A stretch of 34,550 nucleotides of DNA from Fibrobacterota bacterium (lineage in GTDB: Bacteria > Fibrobacterota > Chitinivibrionia > Chitinivibrionales > Chitinispirillaceae): NCBI GenBank assembly GCA_003164335.1, contig PLTF01000072.1, positions 78,464 through 113,013 on the forward strand, in the 5' to 3' direction. Position 1 is the stretch's first letter. Each line of letters opens with the position of its first letter. Of this stretch, positions 7,256 to 15,283 are shown piece after piece. The notes below the pieces were generated by a model. The model was not told the DNA's origin, did no database searches, and saw only the letters and a program-made list of their open reading frames with translations. The position numbers were made by a program, and so were the translations under genes.

Positions 7256-8884
7256 ATGAATAAAGCGGTAAGAAGAAAGCCCGGCATAAAAAAAGCACTT
7301 GAATTTCTCATAGACGGGATCGATTCCGGTCGCTTCGGGACATCCTTACCCTCTATCCGGCGCCTGGCGAGGAATGCCGACGTTTCATTCGTCACCATGT
7401 GGAAGGCGATAGGTCAATTAAGGGAATCAGGGGGTATCGGCCCCTTTTCCGCCGGTCGGCCGGTCATCCAGGGGGCGGCTGCAGCAGGGGACCTTTTTTC
7501 CTATGAAAAAGGAATGACCGGATCCGATGCCGATAGCGACTATCCCGGAGCACTGTGGCTCAAGCTGAAGGCGCAGATCCGCAAGGATATCCTCACCGGG
7601 AGATTCGTGCCGGGAGAGGCGTTGCCGTTTATCAAAGAGCTGCAGTACCGGTACGATGTCTCGTTCGCGACCATAAAAAAAGCGCTGGAGTCGCTCGAAA
7701 GCGACGATACGATCCGCTCCAGGGGGAAGGGATATATCGTTCCCTCACTGACCTCCGCCGACCGTAACGACCGCATCGTTGCCATCGGATGCGGATGGGA
7801 GGACGCAAAAATCTGGTCCGACCACCAGGACAAGCTCAGTTTCCGCCTGCTTGAAGCCGAGTGCATCCAGAAGAAAATCGGCCTCGACATTGCGGTATAT
7901 TTCCATCAGAACGGCAGGCTCCGCTATATTCACTCTGCCACGCGGCTGCCGTATAACCTCAGGAATGACGCGCTGCTCGGCATTGCCTATATAGTAGCCA
8001 ACCTCGAAATCGATCCGGCGGACATCCTGCGGGAACTTGTCGCCTTTGATAAGCCCATCGCGGTTCTGGATGTCGTGGGCGGGTGGAGCGTTCCCGATTC
8101 CCTGCGCCGCCACCACGCCATACGATTTTTTACGGTAACGGCATCGTTCCATCCGGCGCGGCAGATTGCCCGGTACCTGTTGAATCTCGGCCATATAAAG
8201 GTCGGTTTTTTCTCGCCGTTTCATAAGGGGGCATGGTCACAGCTCCGGCTTGAAGGGGTAACGGATATTTTCCGCGATGCCGGAATCACGGACGGGGTAA
8301 CGCCGTTTGTGCTCAACACCTATGCCTATCAATGGGAGTTCATTCACCATTCCGATAATAAGGAGGATATCCGGGCGTTTTTCGAACAGTATGAACCCGG
8401 CAAATCCCGATTGAAATTTTCAGGAAAAGGCGGCATGATAAGCTACAGCATTTCCAAGTATCTTACCGAACAGAACTGCGCCACCGGTGAAATTTATCAG
8501 AAGATGCTGCCGCTATTTACCCGGGCGCTTAGTGACCGGAACATAACCTCCTGGATATTCGCCAATGATTTCGCAGCAACGCTGGCCCTGGATTTCCTCA
8601 AAACCGCCGGTCGAAGCGTCCCGCAGGATCTCTCGGTCATCGGATTCGATAATTCGCTGGATGCCATGGAATATCAGTTGACATCGTACGATTTCAATAC
8701 CACCGGGATTATCAACGCGATGATCCGGTATATTATATCACCGTCAATATTTCCCATGCAAACCGTTATCGAAGCCGAGGGTACCATTATCGAGCGTCGC
8801 TCGACGGCACGGATCCGCGATCCGGCGGCGAACGTCGATACTGCAAAAAAAACAATGGTTGAAACCGATAAGGGGAGCGTTTGA
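7256..8884 (+). CDS. transcriptional regulator with two GntR-type HTH domains and a LacI-type sensor domain
   Basis: The 542-residue protein has a winged-helix GntR-like domain at about 8-70 (LPSIRRLARNADVSFVTMWKAI, LRESGGI) and a second at about 98-165 (LKAQIRKDILTGRFVPGEAL, YDVSFATIKKALESLE, RGKGYIV). A C-terminal part from about 170 ends with a periplasmic-binding-protein-like fold of the LacI/AraR type (ARYLLNLGHIKVGFFSP; IFANDFAATLALDFL; SVPQDLSVIGFDNS). Such sensors usually bind a sugar. Ordinary AraR-type proteins have only one GntR domain, so the doubled DNA-binding part is unusual. It is divergent from the GH116-like operon, which it probably controls in response to a glycan breakdown product. 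The ATG is preceded by AAAGGA at a usable distance. Confidence 0.8.
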   Translation: MNKAVRRKPGIKKALEFLIDGIDSGRFGTSLPSIRRLARNADVSFVTMWKAIGQLRESGGIGPFSAGRPVIQGAAAAGDLFSYEKGMTGSDADSDYPGALWLKLKAQIRKDILTGRFVPGEALPFIKELQYRYDVSFATIKKALESLESDDTIRSRGKGYIVPSLTSADRNDRIVAIGCGWEDAKIWSDHQDKLSFRLLEAECIQKKIGLDIAVYFHQNGRLRYIHSATRLPYNLRNDALLGIAYIVANLEIDPADILRELVAFDKPIAVLDVVGGWSVPDSLRRHHAIRFFTVTASFHPARQIARYLLNLGHIKVGFFSPFHKGAWSQLRLEGVTDIFRDAGITDGVTPFVLNTYAYQWEFIHHSDNKEDIRAFFEQYEPGKSRLKFSGKGGMISYSISKYLTEQNCATGEIYQKMLPLFTRALSDRNITSWIFANDFAATLALDFLKTAGRSVPQDLSVIGFDNSLDAMEYQLTSYDFNTTGIINAMIRYIISPSIFPMQTVIEAEGTIIERRSTARIRDPAANVDTAKKTMVETDKGSV

Positions 8885-8964
8885 GGCCCGGGTCGGGTGG
8901 TTTCCGGCAACAGGCTCAAGGGATCCGCCTGAACAGCCTCGGATGAAGTTTTCAGGGAGGGATA

Positions 8965-9564
8965 GTGCATTTTCAGTTGAAGGCATTCTGGCTCTGTTTT
9001 GTGCCGCTTTTCGTTGCGGTGGATGCGCTGGGCGTGCTGCCCATCTTCGCCTCGCTGGTAGGAGCCGCCGAAGACGGCCAGGTCAGGAGGCTTATCCGGA
9101 CCTCGGTGATAACGGCTCTCGGCGTTGCTCTACCTTTCATTTTTCTCGGGGAGTGGGTGTTGCGGCTTCTCGGCATCACGGTCGCCGATTTCATGATCGC
9201 CGGGGGACTCATCCTGCTCGTCCTCTCCGTTCGCGATCTCCTATCAACCGAAAAACGACCGATAGCGGTCGATGTGGAGGAACTGGGGCCGGTCCCGCTT
9301 GGTGTTCCGCTTATCGTCGGGCCTGCGGTGCTGACTACCATCATGCTCCTGGTCCGGCAGCACGGGTTCGGGTTGACGGCCATTGCAACGACCCTCAACA
9401 TCGGGATTGCCGGCGCTGTTTTTATCTTTTCGGGGAGGATCATGCGCTTCATGGGTGCCTCGGGATCGCAGATCGCCTCTAAAATTGCCAATCTGCTGCT
9501 TGCAGCCATTGCAATCATGCTGATGCGCAAGGGGATCTTCATCATCATCGGTTGCAATCCCTGA
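8965..9564 (+). CDS. MarC/NAAT-family inner-membrane protein
   Basis: The 199-residue hydrophobic protein has about six membrane segments and the family signatures: FVPLFVAVDALGVLPIFASL in the first segment, the FMIAGGLILLVLSV segment, the VPLGVPLIVGPAVLTTIMLL block and a C-terminal GSQIASKIANLLLAAIAIMLM segment. The MarC family (UPF0056) has no settled function; amino-acid export has been proposed for some relatives. The start is GTG at 8965, supported by GGGAGG five bases upstream. The end nearly touches folC. The length is normal for the family. Confidence 0.88.
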   Translation: MHFQLKAFWLCFVPLFVAVDALGVLPIFASLVGAAEDGQVRRLIRTSVITALGVALPFIFLGEWVLRLLGITVADFMIAGGLILLVLSVRDLLSTEKRPIAVDVEELGPVPLGVPLIVGPAVLTTIMLLVRQHGFGLTAIATTLNIGIAGAVFIFSGRIMRFMGASGSQIASKIANLLLAAIAIMLMRKGIFIIIGCNP

Positions 9565-9575
9565 ACCCTGTGCCT

Positions 9576-10859
9576 ATGGAGCGCGCCTCGACTATCAGGG
9601 AACACCTGTTCAGCCTTACCACGCTCGGGATCAAGTACGACCTCGACCGGATGGTTGCTGCCGCATCGGCTATCGGCAATCCGGAGAGGAGCTATCCCGC
9701 CTTCCATGTTGCCGGGACTAACGGCAAAGGGTCGGTCTGCACCTATCTCGAATCCTGCCTTCGGGCGGGCGGTCGCAAAACCGGACTTTTCATGTCTCCC
9801 CATATAGCCCATTTTGAGGAGCGTTTTCTCATAAACGGCAGGCCGGTCGCGGAACCCATCTGGCTTTCGGCTTACGACACATTGCGCCCGGTCATCGACG
9901 ATTTGCAATTGACCTTTTTTGAGGCGACGACGCTCATGGCTTTTGAGATTTTCAAGCGGGAGCGAATCGACTGGGCGGTGTTCGAAACCGGTCTCGGGGG
10001 AAGACTCGATGCGACGAATGTCGTCATTCCCCGGGTGTCGGTCATAGCCCGTCTTGCCATGGACCATACCGGCTATCTCGGCGACGAGCTCCTGTCGATC
10101 GCCGGGGAGAAGCTCGGGATAGTCAAGAACGGCGTTCCTCTTGTCATGGCACGGCCGGAGTTGCCGGGGATCGCGATGCTTGCGGAAAAGGTTTGCGCCA
10201 CGCGGCAGGCACCACTGCATCTGGTCGGCCGGGAGATGGCTTCGGAAACCGTGCTCGACGATTCCGGCGCTGCTTTCGTCTTCGAGGGGAGGCGACATCG
10301 GATCAACCTTGCGGGGGAGTATCAGGTGACAAACGCCCTGCTCGCCCTGGCGGCACTCAGGGAAGCGGGTATCGATGACCATTCCGCACATGCACGAGGC
10401 ATGGAAAATGCCCGCCTGCCGGGCCGGTTCCAAATTGTCACTGCCCGGGGCAGGGAGATCGTCTTCGATGTCGGCCATAACCCCGATGCAGCGGAATCGT
10501 TCTGCCGGGCCCTGGAGCGGCATATTCGCCGTCAATCCCGCGAGATAGATGCACAATCCCTCTGCATAGTCCTCGGCATCATGAAAGACAAGGACATCGC
10601 AGGAATGCTGCCGCACTATGCGGGTCTTGCCCGGAGGCTCATTCTCGTACAGCCCGCTGTCGATCGCGCAGCCGCGACCGCCGACCTCCGCCGGTGCGTG
10701 CCGGTTGATTTTGCTGGATCGTGCCTCGAATGCCGGGATATTCCGCAGGCAGTCGACCTGGCGCTTAACGGAAGTGAAGAGGTCGTCGTCGTTGCCGGGT
10801 CGTTTTATACCGTCGGTGAGGCAATGCGGCACCTGGGAATCGAGCCGTATGAGAGTTAG
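9576..10859 (+). CDS. folC: folylpolyglutamate synthase / dihydrofolate synthase
   Basis: This is a Mur-ligase-family enzyme that adds glutamate to dihydropteroate and/or folates in the cytoplasm. The P-loop is HVAGTNGKGSVCTYL, followed by the family blocks FMSPHIAHFEERFLINGR, DWAVFETGLGGRLDATN, the AMDHTGYLG segment, LAGEYQVTNALLALAAL and the C-terminal VFDVGHNPDAAESF and VVVAGSFYTVGEAM blocks. I chose the ATG at 9576 (428 residues). A TTG at 9552 would extend the protein by eight residues and overlap the MarC gene, and there is a GTG at 9570. None of these has a strong ribosome site, so the exact start is open. Spacing suggests co-transcription with the MarC gene. Confidence 0.93.
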   Translation: MERASTIREHLFSLTTLGIKYDLDRMVAAASAIGNPERSYPAFHVAGTNGKGSVCTYLESCLRAGGRKTGLFMSPHIAHFEERFLINGRPVAEPIWLSAYDTLRPVIDDLQLTFFEATTLMAFEIFKRERIDWAVFETGLGGRLDATNVVIPRVSVIARLAMDHTGYLGDELLSIAGEKLGIVKNGVPLVMARPELPGIAMLAEKVCATRQAPLHLVGREMASETVLDDSGAAFVFEGRRHRINLAGEYQVTNALLALAALREAGIDDHSAHARGMENARLPGRFQIVTARGREIVFDVGHNPDAAESFCRALERHIRRQSREIDAQSLCIVLGIMKDKDIAGMLPHYAGLARRLILVQPAVDRAAATADLRRCVPVDFAGSCLECRDIPQAVDLALNGSEEVVVVAGSFYTVGEAMRHLGIEPYES

Positions 10860-11045
10860 AGAGTTGAAGGGTTAGAGGGTTACTAAGCAGTTCATAAGTA
10901 GGGGTACGTACAAACCGTTCGTGGTGAGCAAGCCTGTGCTGAGCCTGTCGAAGCAAACCATGAACGGTGCGAGTCTGCAGCTCACCCTTCGACAGGCCCA
11001 GGGCGAACGGCGGCTATTTTCAGGGCAGAGCAAAATCAGTGGTTC
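10860..11045. repeat. repeat-rich intergenic region with palindromic element
   Basis: Just after folC there is a GTTAGAG-like imperfect tandem (about 10856-10882). Next comes a palindromic element at 10914-11010. ACCGTTC (10914-10920) pairs with GAACGGT (10962-10968), GCCTGTCGAAG (10943-10953) is the exact inverse of CTTCGACAGGC (10987-10997), and a further GAACGG lies at 11005-11010. This looks like a dispersed intergenic palindrome of the REP/MITE kind. Only one copy is in the window, so repetition in the genome cannot be judged. Confidence 0.55.
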
Positions 11046-11819
11046 TCACCGGTGGAAAAACTTCATAATATCGGGCTGAGACCCGCCGACCATCGCAATT
11101 GCCGCGACAATGATAATAATGATAACCACCAGGAAAATGAAGATCAGGACTAACGGCAGCAGCAGCGCCCCGGCTGCGCGGGCACGACTGATGCCATGCA
11201 CCGCACGGAGCCCGGCGATCGCCAGATAGATCCAGGCGATGAAGGAAAGTACCGGCCCGATTGCCGGAATGCAGGTGAAGATCTGCGCGCCTCCCGCAAA
11301 GCACATGATCCTGAAGGTCCTCCCGAACGGCCTCGGTTTACTGCCGCTGATTTTCAGCATGAGCTGTACGTACGCGGCCTCGATGAGGAATTGAACTATA
11401 AGTAAGAAGGGGGTCAGGATCAGGATCGCCGGAGTATACCGTGTCGCGTTGCGGTAAAGTCCGTTTTCGTCGAAAATCGATGATACCGTCGGGGGCAGCA
11501 CGGCGGATAGGCCGAGGGTAAACAGGATACCGAGACTGCCCATGACCAGGCCGTACAGGATTGCCTGCTGCGGCACAACGCGTGTACCGATCCCTGCGAA
11601 AAAAGCATCGGGCCGGGCGAAGGAGTCGTAAAGTACACGAAAATATGATTTCAGGGGGATTTCGGGCGAATCCGCCGAATTTTTTCCTCCGGGCTGAGAA
11701 TCCTTCCGGAAAAGGCCCGCCTCACCGGAAACGATACCCATTGCAGATGCACCGCACAGCGCACAGACGCCGGCAATCGAATATTCATTGGTCTGGTGTC
11801 CGCACTGGGGACATTTCAT
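11046..11819 (-). CDS. Yip1-like membrane protein with N-terminal zinc ribbon
   Basis: The 257-residue product starts with a zinc ribbon (MKCPQCGHQTNEY...GVCALCGAS, four cysteines in two CxxC pairs). A cytoplasmic linker follows, then about five membrane segments between residues 90 and 250, including LYGLVMGSLGILFTLGLSAVL, FLLIVQFLIEAAYVQLML and the very hydrophobic run near the C terminus. The segment SKPRPFGRTFRIMCFAGGAQIF with IPAIGPVLSFIAWIYLAIAGLRAVHGIS is characteristic of bacterial Yip1-domain proteins. Their function in bacteria is unknown. A strong AGGAGG site lies nine bases before the start codon. It is divergent from the TPR gene. Confidence 0.75.
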   Translation of the reverse strand: MKCPQCGHQTNEYSIAGVCALCGASAMGIVSGEAGLFRKDSQPGGKNSADSPEIPLKSYFRVLYDSFARPDAFFAGIGTRVVPQQAILYGLVMGSLGILFTLGLSAVLPPTVSSIFDENGLYRNATRYTPAILILTPFLLIVQFLIEAAYVQLMLKISGSKPRPFGRTFRIMCFAGGAQIFTCIPAIGPVLSFIAWIYLAIAGLRAVHGISRARAAGALLLPLVLIFIFLVVIIIIIVAAIAMVGGSQPDIMKFFHR

Positions 11820-11951
11820 GGCACCTGCCTCCTCTGCTCCTGATTAAACGAAAATACTCTCCGGAAGGAAGTCCCGAAGGGTGATGCTCTATGGTACCAC
11901 CGGTTTCCGCATGCGGCAAATACTGCCTTGAACCCGTATACAATCAATCGT

Positions 11952-13544
11952 ATGATTATGCCTATGAATGTGAAAATCATTTTCTGCATGGCATTTTTTG
12001 TGAGCTTGGCGAATATTTGCGGGCCTGCACCCGCCCTGGCCGATTCGGTGGGAAACATCCATTACAGCCTCGGGTTGAAATACAAGGCTGAAAAGCAGTA
12101 TGAAAAAGCGGTTGAGGAGTTCCGCAAGGATATTGCCGATTGTCCCCAGGATTTCGATGTGTATCTTCAAATAGCCGAAATCCGTGCCCTGCAGGGAAAT
12201 GCACGGGTTGCTATTTCGGACTTGAAACAGGCGATAGCGGCAAATCCGCTGTGGGGTCGGGCGCACCGGATGCTTGCAGCGGCGTACGAGGACGGCGGGG
12301 AACTGTCAAAGGCTGTGGAGCAGTACCAACTATATCGGCAATTATGCGATTCCACGGAAGGCGCGGGGGTGCAGGCGGATCTTACCCGGCTTCTTAGCAG
12401 AATCGGGAAGGGACCGTCGGGAGATACGACAGCCAAAGCGACTACCCGCAAGTCGGCAAATTTTACCCCGGACCCGGGCAAAGCACCGGTTGCGGCAGGA
12501 AGCATAACCAGGCATGCGGCGACACCGGTGAAACATTCCGGGAAGGGTACGGCGGATCGAGCCTTGCCTGGAACCGAAATACTATCCGCCCGAACCGCCG
12601 GAGAAAGCGGAGGGGTACCCGGAACCCTGCTTCCGACTATTGAAATTCGAATCGACTCGCAGTATGCCCTGGTGACCGCCGATACGCTCAGCGAGCCTGG
12701 TCAGACCATGCTTTCCGGGATTCACGAATTTCAGAACGGTGACTATGATAATGCTCTCAGGGAGTTTAAAGCTGCATCGGCCAGATTCGCTTCGGGGTCG
12801 GTCGGGGCGCAATGCCTGTACAATATCGGCGTCTGCTATCTCCGGCTGCACCTGTTCCAGGAGGCTGAAAATCAATTCCAGCAGGTATTGAACCGGTTCG
12901 GGCACGATTCCCTGGCAGCACGCAGCCTCTTTCTCAAGGCCGTCACCTATAGCGAACGTAAAGATCAGCCGACCGCCGAGCTGCTCCTGCGAAATTTTCT
13001 GGTCAATTATCGGAATCACCCCTGGAGAGCTGCTGCATGGACACGTCTGGGAGATATCTATGCAGGAATGCAACAGCCCGGAAAAGCCATCGATGCTTTC
13101 CAGCAGGTGCTGGCATCAACAGCCGATTGCCGGGAGCGATCCGCAGCCTGGTTTAAAATCGGGAACGCCTACTCCGCACTAGGCAACGATCTGCGCGCCC
13201 GGGCAGGGTTTGACTCGGCCGTTACCCTGGGAGATAAATGCGGTTCAGAGTGCATTCCGCAAGCCTGCTACTCCCTGGGAGATGAGGAGTACAAGGCAAA
13301 AGAGTATCAGCTGGCCCTTGGTACCTACTCCGGGGCCGTTTATAAATACCCGGGATTCAGGGAAACACCATGGGGTCTCTTTCAGATAGGAAGCATCCAC
13401 CGGATTCTGCGCCGGTACACCGAGGCGGGTGACTGGTTCCGGGGGCTCATCAGGCGTTTCCCGGAGTCGTACTGGGCGAAGCAGGCGCAATGGAAACTTG
13501 ATGATACCGCATGGGAACAGGAGTATCAGGCGAGCAGCCGGTAG
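11952..13544 (+). CDS. exported tetratricopeptide-repeat protein
   Basis: From the ATG at 11952 the product has 530 residues, starting with a signal peptide (MNVKIIFCMAFFVSLANICGPAPALA is the core). Two TPR blocks follow: about 30-135 (GLKYKAEKQYEKAVEEFRKDI..., AISDLKQAIAANPLWGRAHRMLAAAYEDGGELSKAVEQY) and about 220-525. A Thr/Gly/Pro-rich linker of about 90 residues separates them. The C-terminal block resembles the YbgF/CpoB and BamD-type periplasmic TPR arrangement (GAQCLYNIGVCYLRLHLFQEAENQFQQVL). It is probably a periplasmic scaffold. It heads a plus-strand run that includes the two-component system. Other in-frame starts (TTG 11928, ATG 11958, 11964) exist, and no strong ribosome site distinguishes them. 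Confidence 0.75.
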   Translation: MIMPMNVKIIFCMAFFVSLANICGPAPALADSVGNIHYSLGLKYKAEKQYEKAVEEFRKDIADCPQDFDVYLQIAEIRALQGNARVAISDLKQAIAANPLWGRAHRMLAAAYEDGGELSKAVEQYQLYRQLCDSTEGAGVQADLTRLLSRIGKGPSGDTTAKATTRKSANFTPDPGKAPVAAGSITRHAATPVKHSGKGTADRALPGTEILSARTAGESGGVPGTLLPTIEIRIDSQYALVTADTLSEPGQTMLSGIHEFQNGDYDNALREFKAASARFASGSVGAQCLYNIGVCYLRLHLFQEAENQFQQVLNRFGHDSLAARSLFLKAVTYSERKDQPTAELLLRNFLVNYRNHPWRAAAWTRLGDIYAGMQQPGKAIDAFQQVLASTADCRERSAAWFKIGNAYSALGNDLRARAGFDSAVTLGDKCGSECIPQACYSLGDEEYKAKEYQLALGTYSGAVYKYPGFRETPWGLFQIGSIHRILRRYTEAGDWFRGLIRRFPESYWAKQAQWKLDDTAWEQEYQASSR

Positions 13545-13602
13545 CGATGAAGACCCCGTGGCGGTTGCTGCGGTCCATGTTTGACATGAGGGGTTGCAGG
13601 CG

Positions 13603-14013
13603 ATGAACGAACATGATACAATGGTAATCCGGCGATTGACCTGCTCCTACCGCCGGCAGATCGATTGGTACGATACGCTGTGCGGCGTGGTGGAAAAAAT
13701 TCTCGGCCGTCTCATTCTGAGCAGGGGAGATTTTTCCGGGGTGAAGGTCTGTTTTGATGAAAAGAAACGGTTGCTGGACCTGATAGAACAGGAGAGGTCT
13801 GAAACGATCCGGGAGGTCGAAACCTGGAGAATCCGGAAGGGCGCCTTGCTGGGTGAACCGGAAGCCTGCGACTTCGATCAGGTTCTCCGGCACACCGAAG
13901 AGGCCATCGGCCGGTTCCTGGAGACGGAAGGTCAGCTTAAAAGATGCATCGAACAGCGAATGCTGGAATCCTCCCCCGGGCCGGTCGGCCGGTACCCGGA
14001 AAAGATCCTATGA
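13603..14013 (+). CDS. small helical protein, FlgN-like by size and pattern
   Basis: The 136-residue product is predicted to be almost all helical, with heptad-like stretches (FDEKKRLLDLIEQERSETIREVE; VLRHTEEAIGRFLETEGQLKRCIEQRM). Size, charge and the long antiparallel-helix look match FlgN-type export chaperones for hook-associated proteins, which often sit near flagellar regulators. No diagnostic motif proves this. The stop codon overlaps the start of the kinase gene in an ATGA arrangement (14010-14013), so the two are probably translationally coupled. The ATG at 13603 is chosen over a TTG at 13594. Confidence 0.5.
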   Translation: MNEHDTMVIRRLTCSYRRQIDWYDTLCGVVEKILGRLILSRGDFSGVKVCFDEKKRLLDLIEQERSETIREVETWRIRKGALLGEPEACDFDQVLRHTEEAIGRFLETEGQLKRCIEQRMLESSPGPVGRYPEKIL

Positions 14014-15272
14014 TGACGGTAAACAGTGAAGAAACGGCGCCGCTGCCGTTTGAACTGATCGAATCGCTCCAGAAGGCCTTCGGGGACTTCCAGGTCCGGT
14101 CCGAGGGTCTGCGGCGCGCCTATGACGGCATGCGCGCCGATTTTAAGAAAGTCAACATAGAGCTTGACAGGAAAAATATCGAACTGCAGAAGAGCCTTGC
14201 GGTCCAGGAGGAGATGCGCACCTATCTCACGAGTATCCTGCAGAGCATGGATAACGGGGTAATCGGGATCGACATCGCGGGAGCCATAACGCATTTCAAC
14301 CGGGCTGCCGCAGAAATCACCGGATTTGATCCGGAGTCGGTTCTTGGAAAATCGTATGAGGAGTTTTTCCGCAGCGGCGGCTCCGAACCGTCACTGCTCG
14401 CAGCCCTGCGAAAAGGGGTTCCCCTGAAGCGCGACGAAAAGGTAATGTGGCGCAAGGACGGCCATCCGGTGCCGGTTTCGTACCAGACGGCGATCCTCCG
14501 CGACCAGACCGGGAATTGCCTCGGGGCGGTGGAAATCTTCAGCGATATCTCCCGGATCAAGGCGCTTGAAGGGGAAATGCAGCAGGCTCGAACCATGGCG
14601 GCGCTCGGCGAAATGTCGGCCACGGTTGCGCATGAAATCAGGAATCCGCTCGGGGCAATGGGAATGTGGGCGGGACTCCTCGAACGCGACCTGGCTCCCG
14701 GCGACGAGCGCGGCAAAACCCTGAAGAAAATCATCGGAGGACTTTCGAGGCTCAATAAGATAGTTTCGAATCTATTGATTTACACGCGACCCATCAGGGC
14801 CGAGCTTCGCAAAATGTCCCTGGAGGACAGCCTTTCGGAAATCGTGGATTTTGTCGAAATCGAAATAGACCGTCTCGGGCTGAAAATTGATCTTGCCAGG
14901 GATTGGGCCACTCCGGGAAAGACCCTGGTGCTTGCCGATCCGGAAAAAATCGAACAGGTGGTCATGAATCTCTGTCTCAACGCCATGCAAGCCATGCCCG
15001 ACGGCGGAGTTCTTTCAGTGGGCATCGAAAACAACCCGGATAAAGCATCCGGATATGTCTGTTTTGCCGTCCGGGATACCGGTGTCGGTATTGCCGAGGC
15101 GGACCGGTCGAAGATATTCGACCCATTCTTTACTACACGGGAGAACGGCACCGGGCTTGGTCTTGCCATTGTGAAAAAATTCGTGGAGTTTCATGCGGGA
15201 TTCATCGATGTACAATGCGAGGGGACGCGCGGCGCGACGTTCCGGATATTTCTACCGAAATTGAAAGAGTAG
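14010..15272 (+). CDS. PAS-domain sensor histidine kinase, FleS/FlrB type
   Basis: From the overlapping ATG at 14010 the protein has 420 residues and no membrane segment, so it is cytoplasmic. A coiled-coil (about 20-70) leads into a PAS domain (about 72-185: ILQSMDNGVIGID, FNRAAAEITGF). The DHp H-box is MAALGEMSATVAHEIRNPLG with phospho-acceptor His208, and the ATPase domain has the N box (NLCLNAMQAMP), G1 (DTGVGI) and G2 (GTGLGLAIV) motifs. The H-box wording ALGEM...AHEIRNPLG with a following LLERDL is typical of FleS/FlrB kinases that phosphorylate the flagellar sigma-54 activator. The partner gene lies 11 bases downstream. The long reading frame starting at 13944 would overlap the previous gene by 70 bases and is not favoured. 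Confidence 0.88.
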   Translation: MMTVNSEETAPLPFELIESLQKAFGDFQVRSEGLRRAYDGMRADFKKVNIELDRKNIELQKSLAVQEEMRTYLTSILQSMDNGVIGIDIAGAITHFNRAAAEITGFDPESVLGKSYEEFFRSGGSEPSLLAALRKGVPLKRDEKVMWRKDGHPVPVSYQTAILRDQTGNCLGAVEIFSDISRIKALEGEMQQARTMAALGEMSATVAHEIRNPLGAMGMWAGLLERDLAPGDERGKTLKKIIGGLSRLNKIVSNLLIYTRPIRAELRKMSLEDSLSEIVDFVEIEIDRLGLKIDLARDWATPGKTLVLADPEKIEQVVMNLCLNAMQAMPDGGVLSVGIENNPDKASGYVCFAVRDTGVGIAEADRSKIFDPFFTTRENGTGLGLAIVKKFVEFHAGFIDVQCEGTRGATFRIFLPKLKE

Positions 15273-15283
15273 GCGGGAGAGCA

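Noticed and set aside
8973-10832. 619-residue open frame antisense to the MarC and folC genes
   Set aside because: It spans two well-supported plus-strand genes; the composition (rich in Arg, Pro, Ser) is typical of antisense frames.
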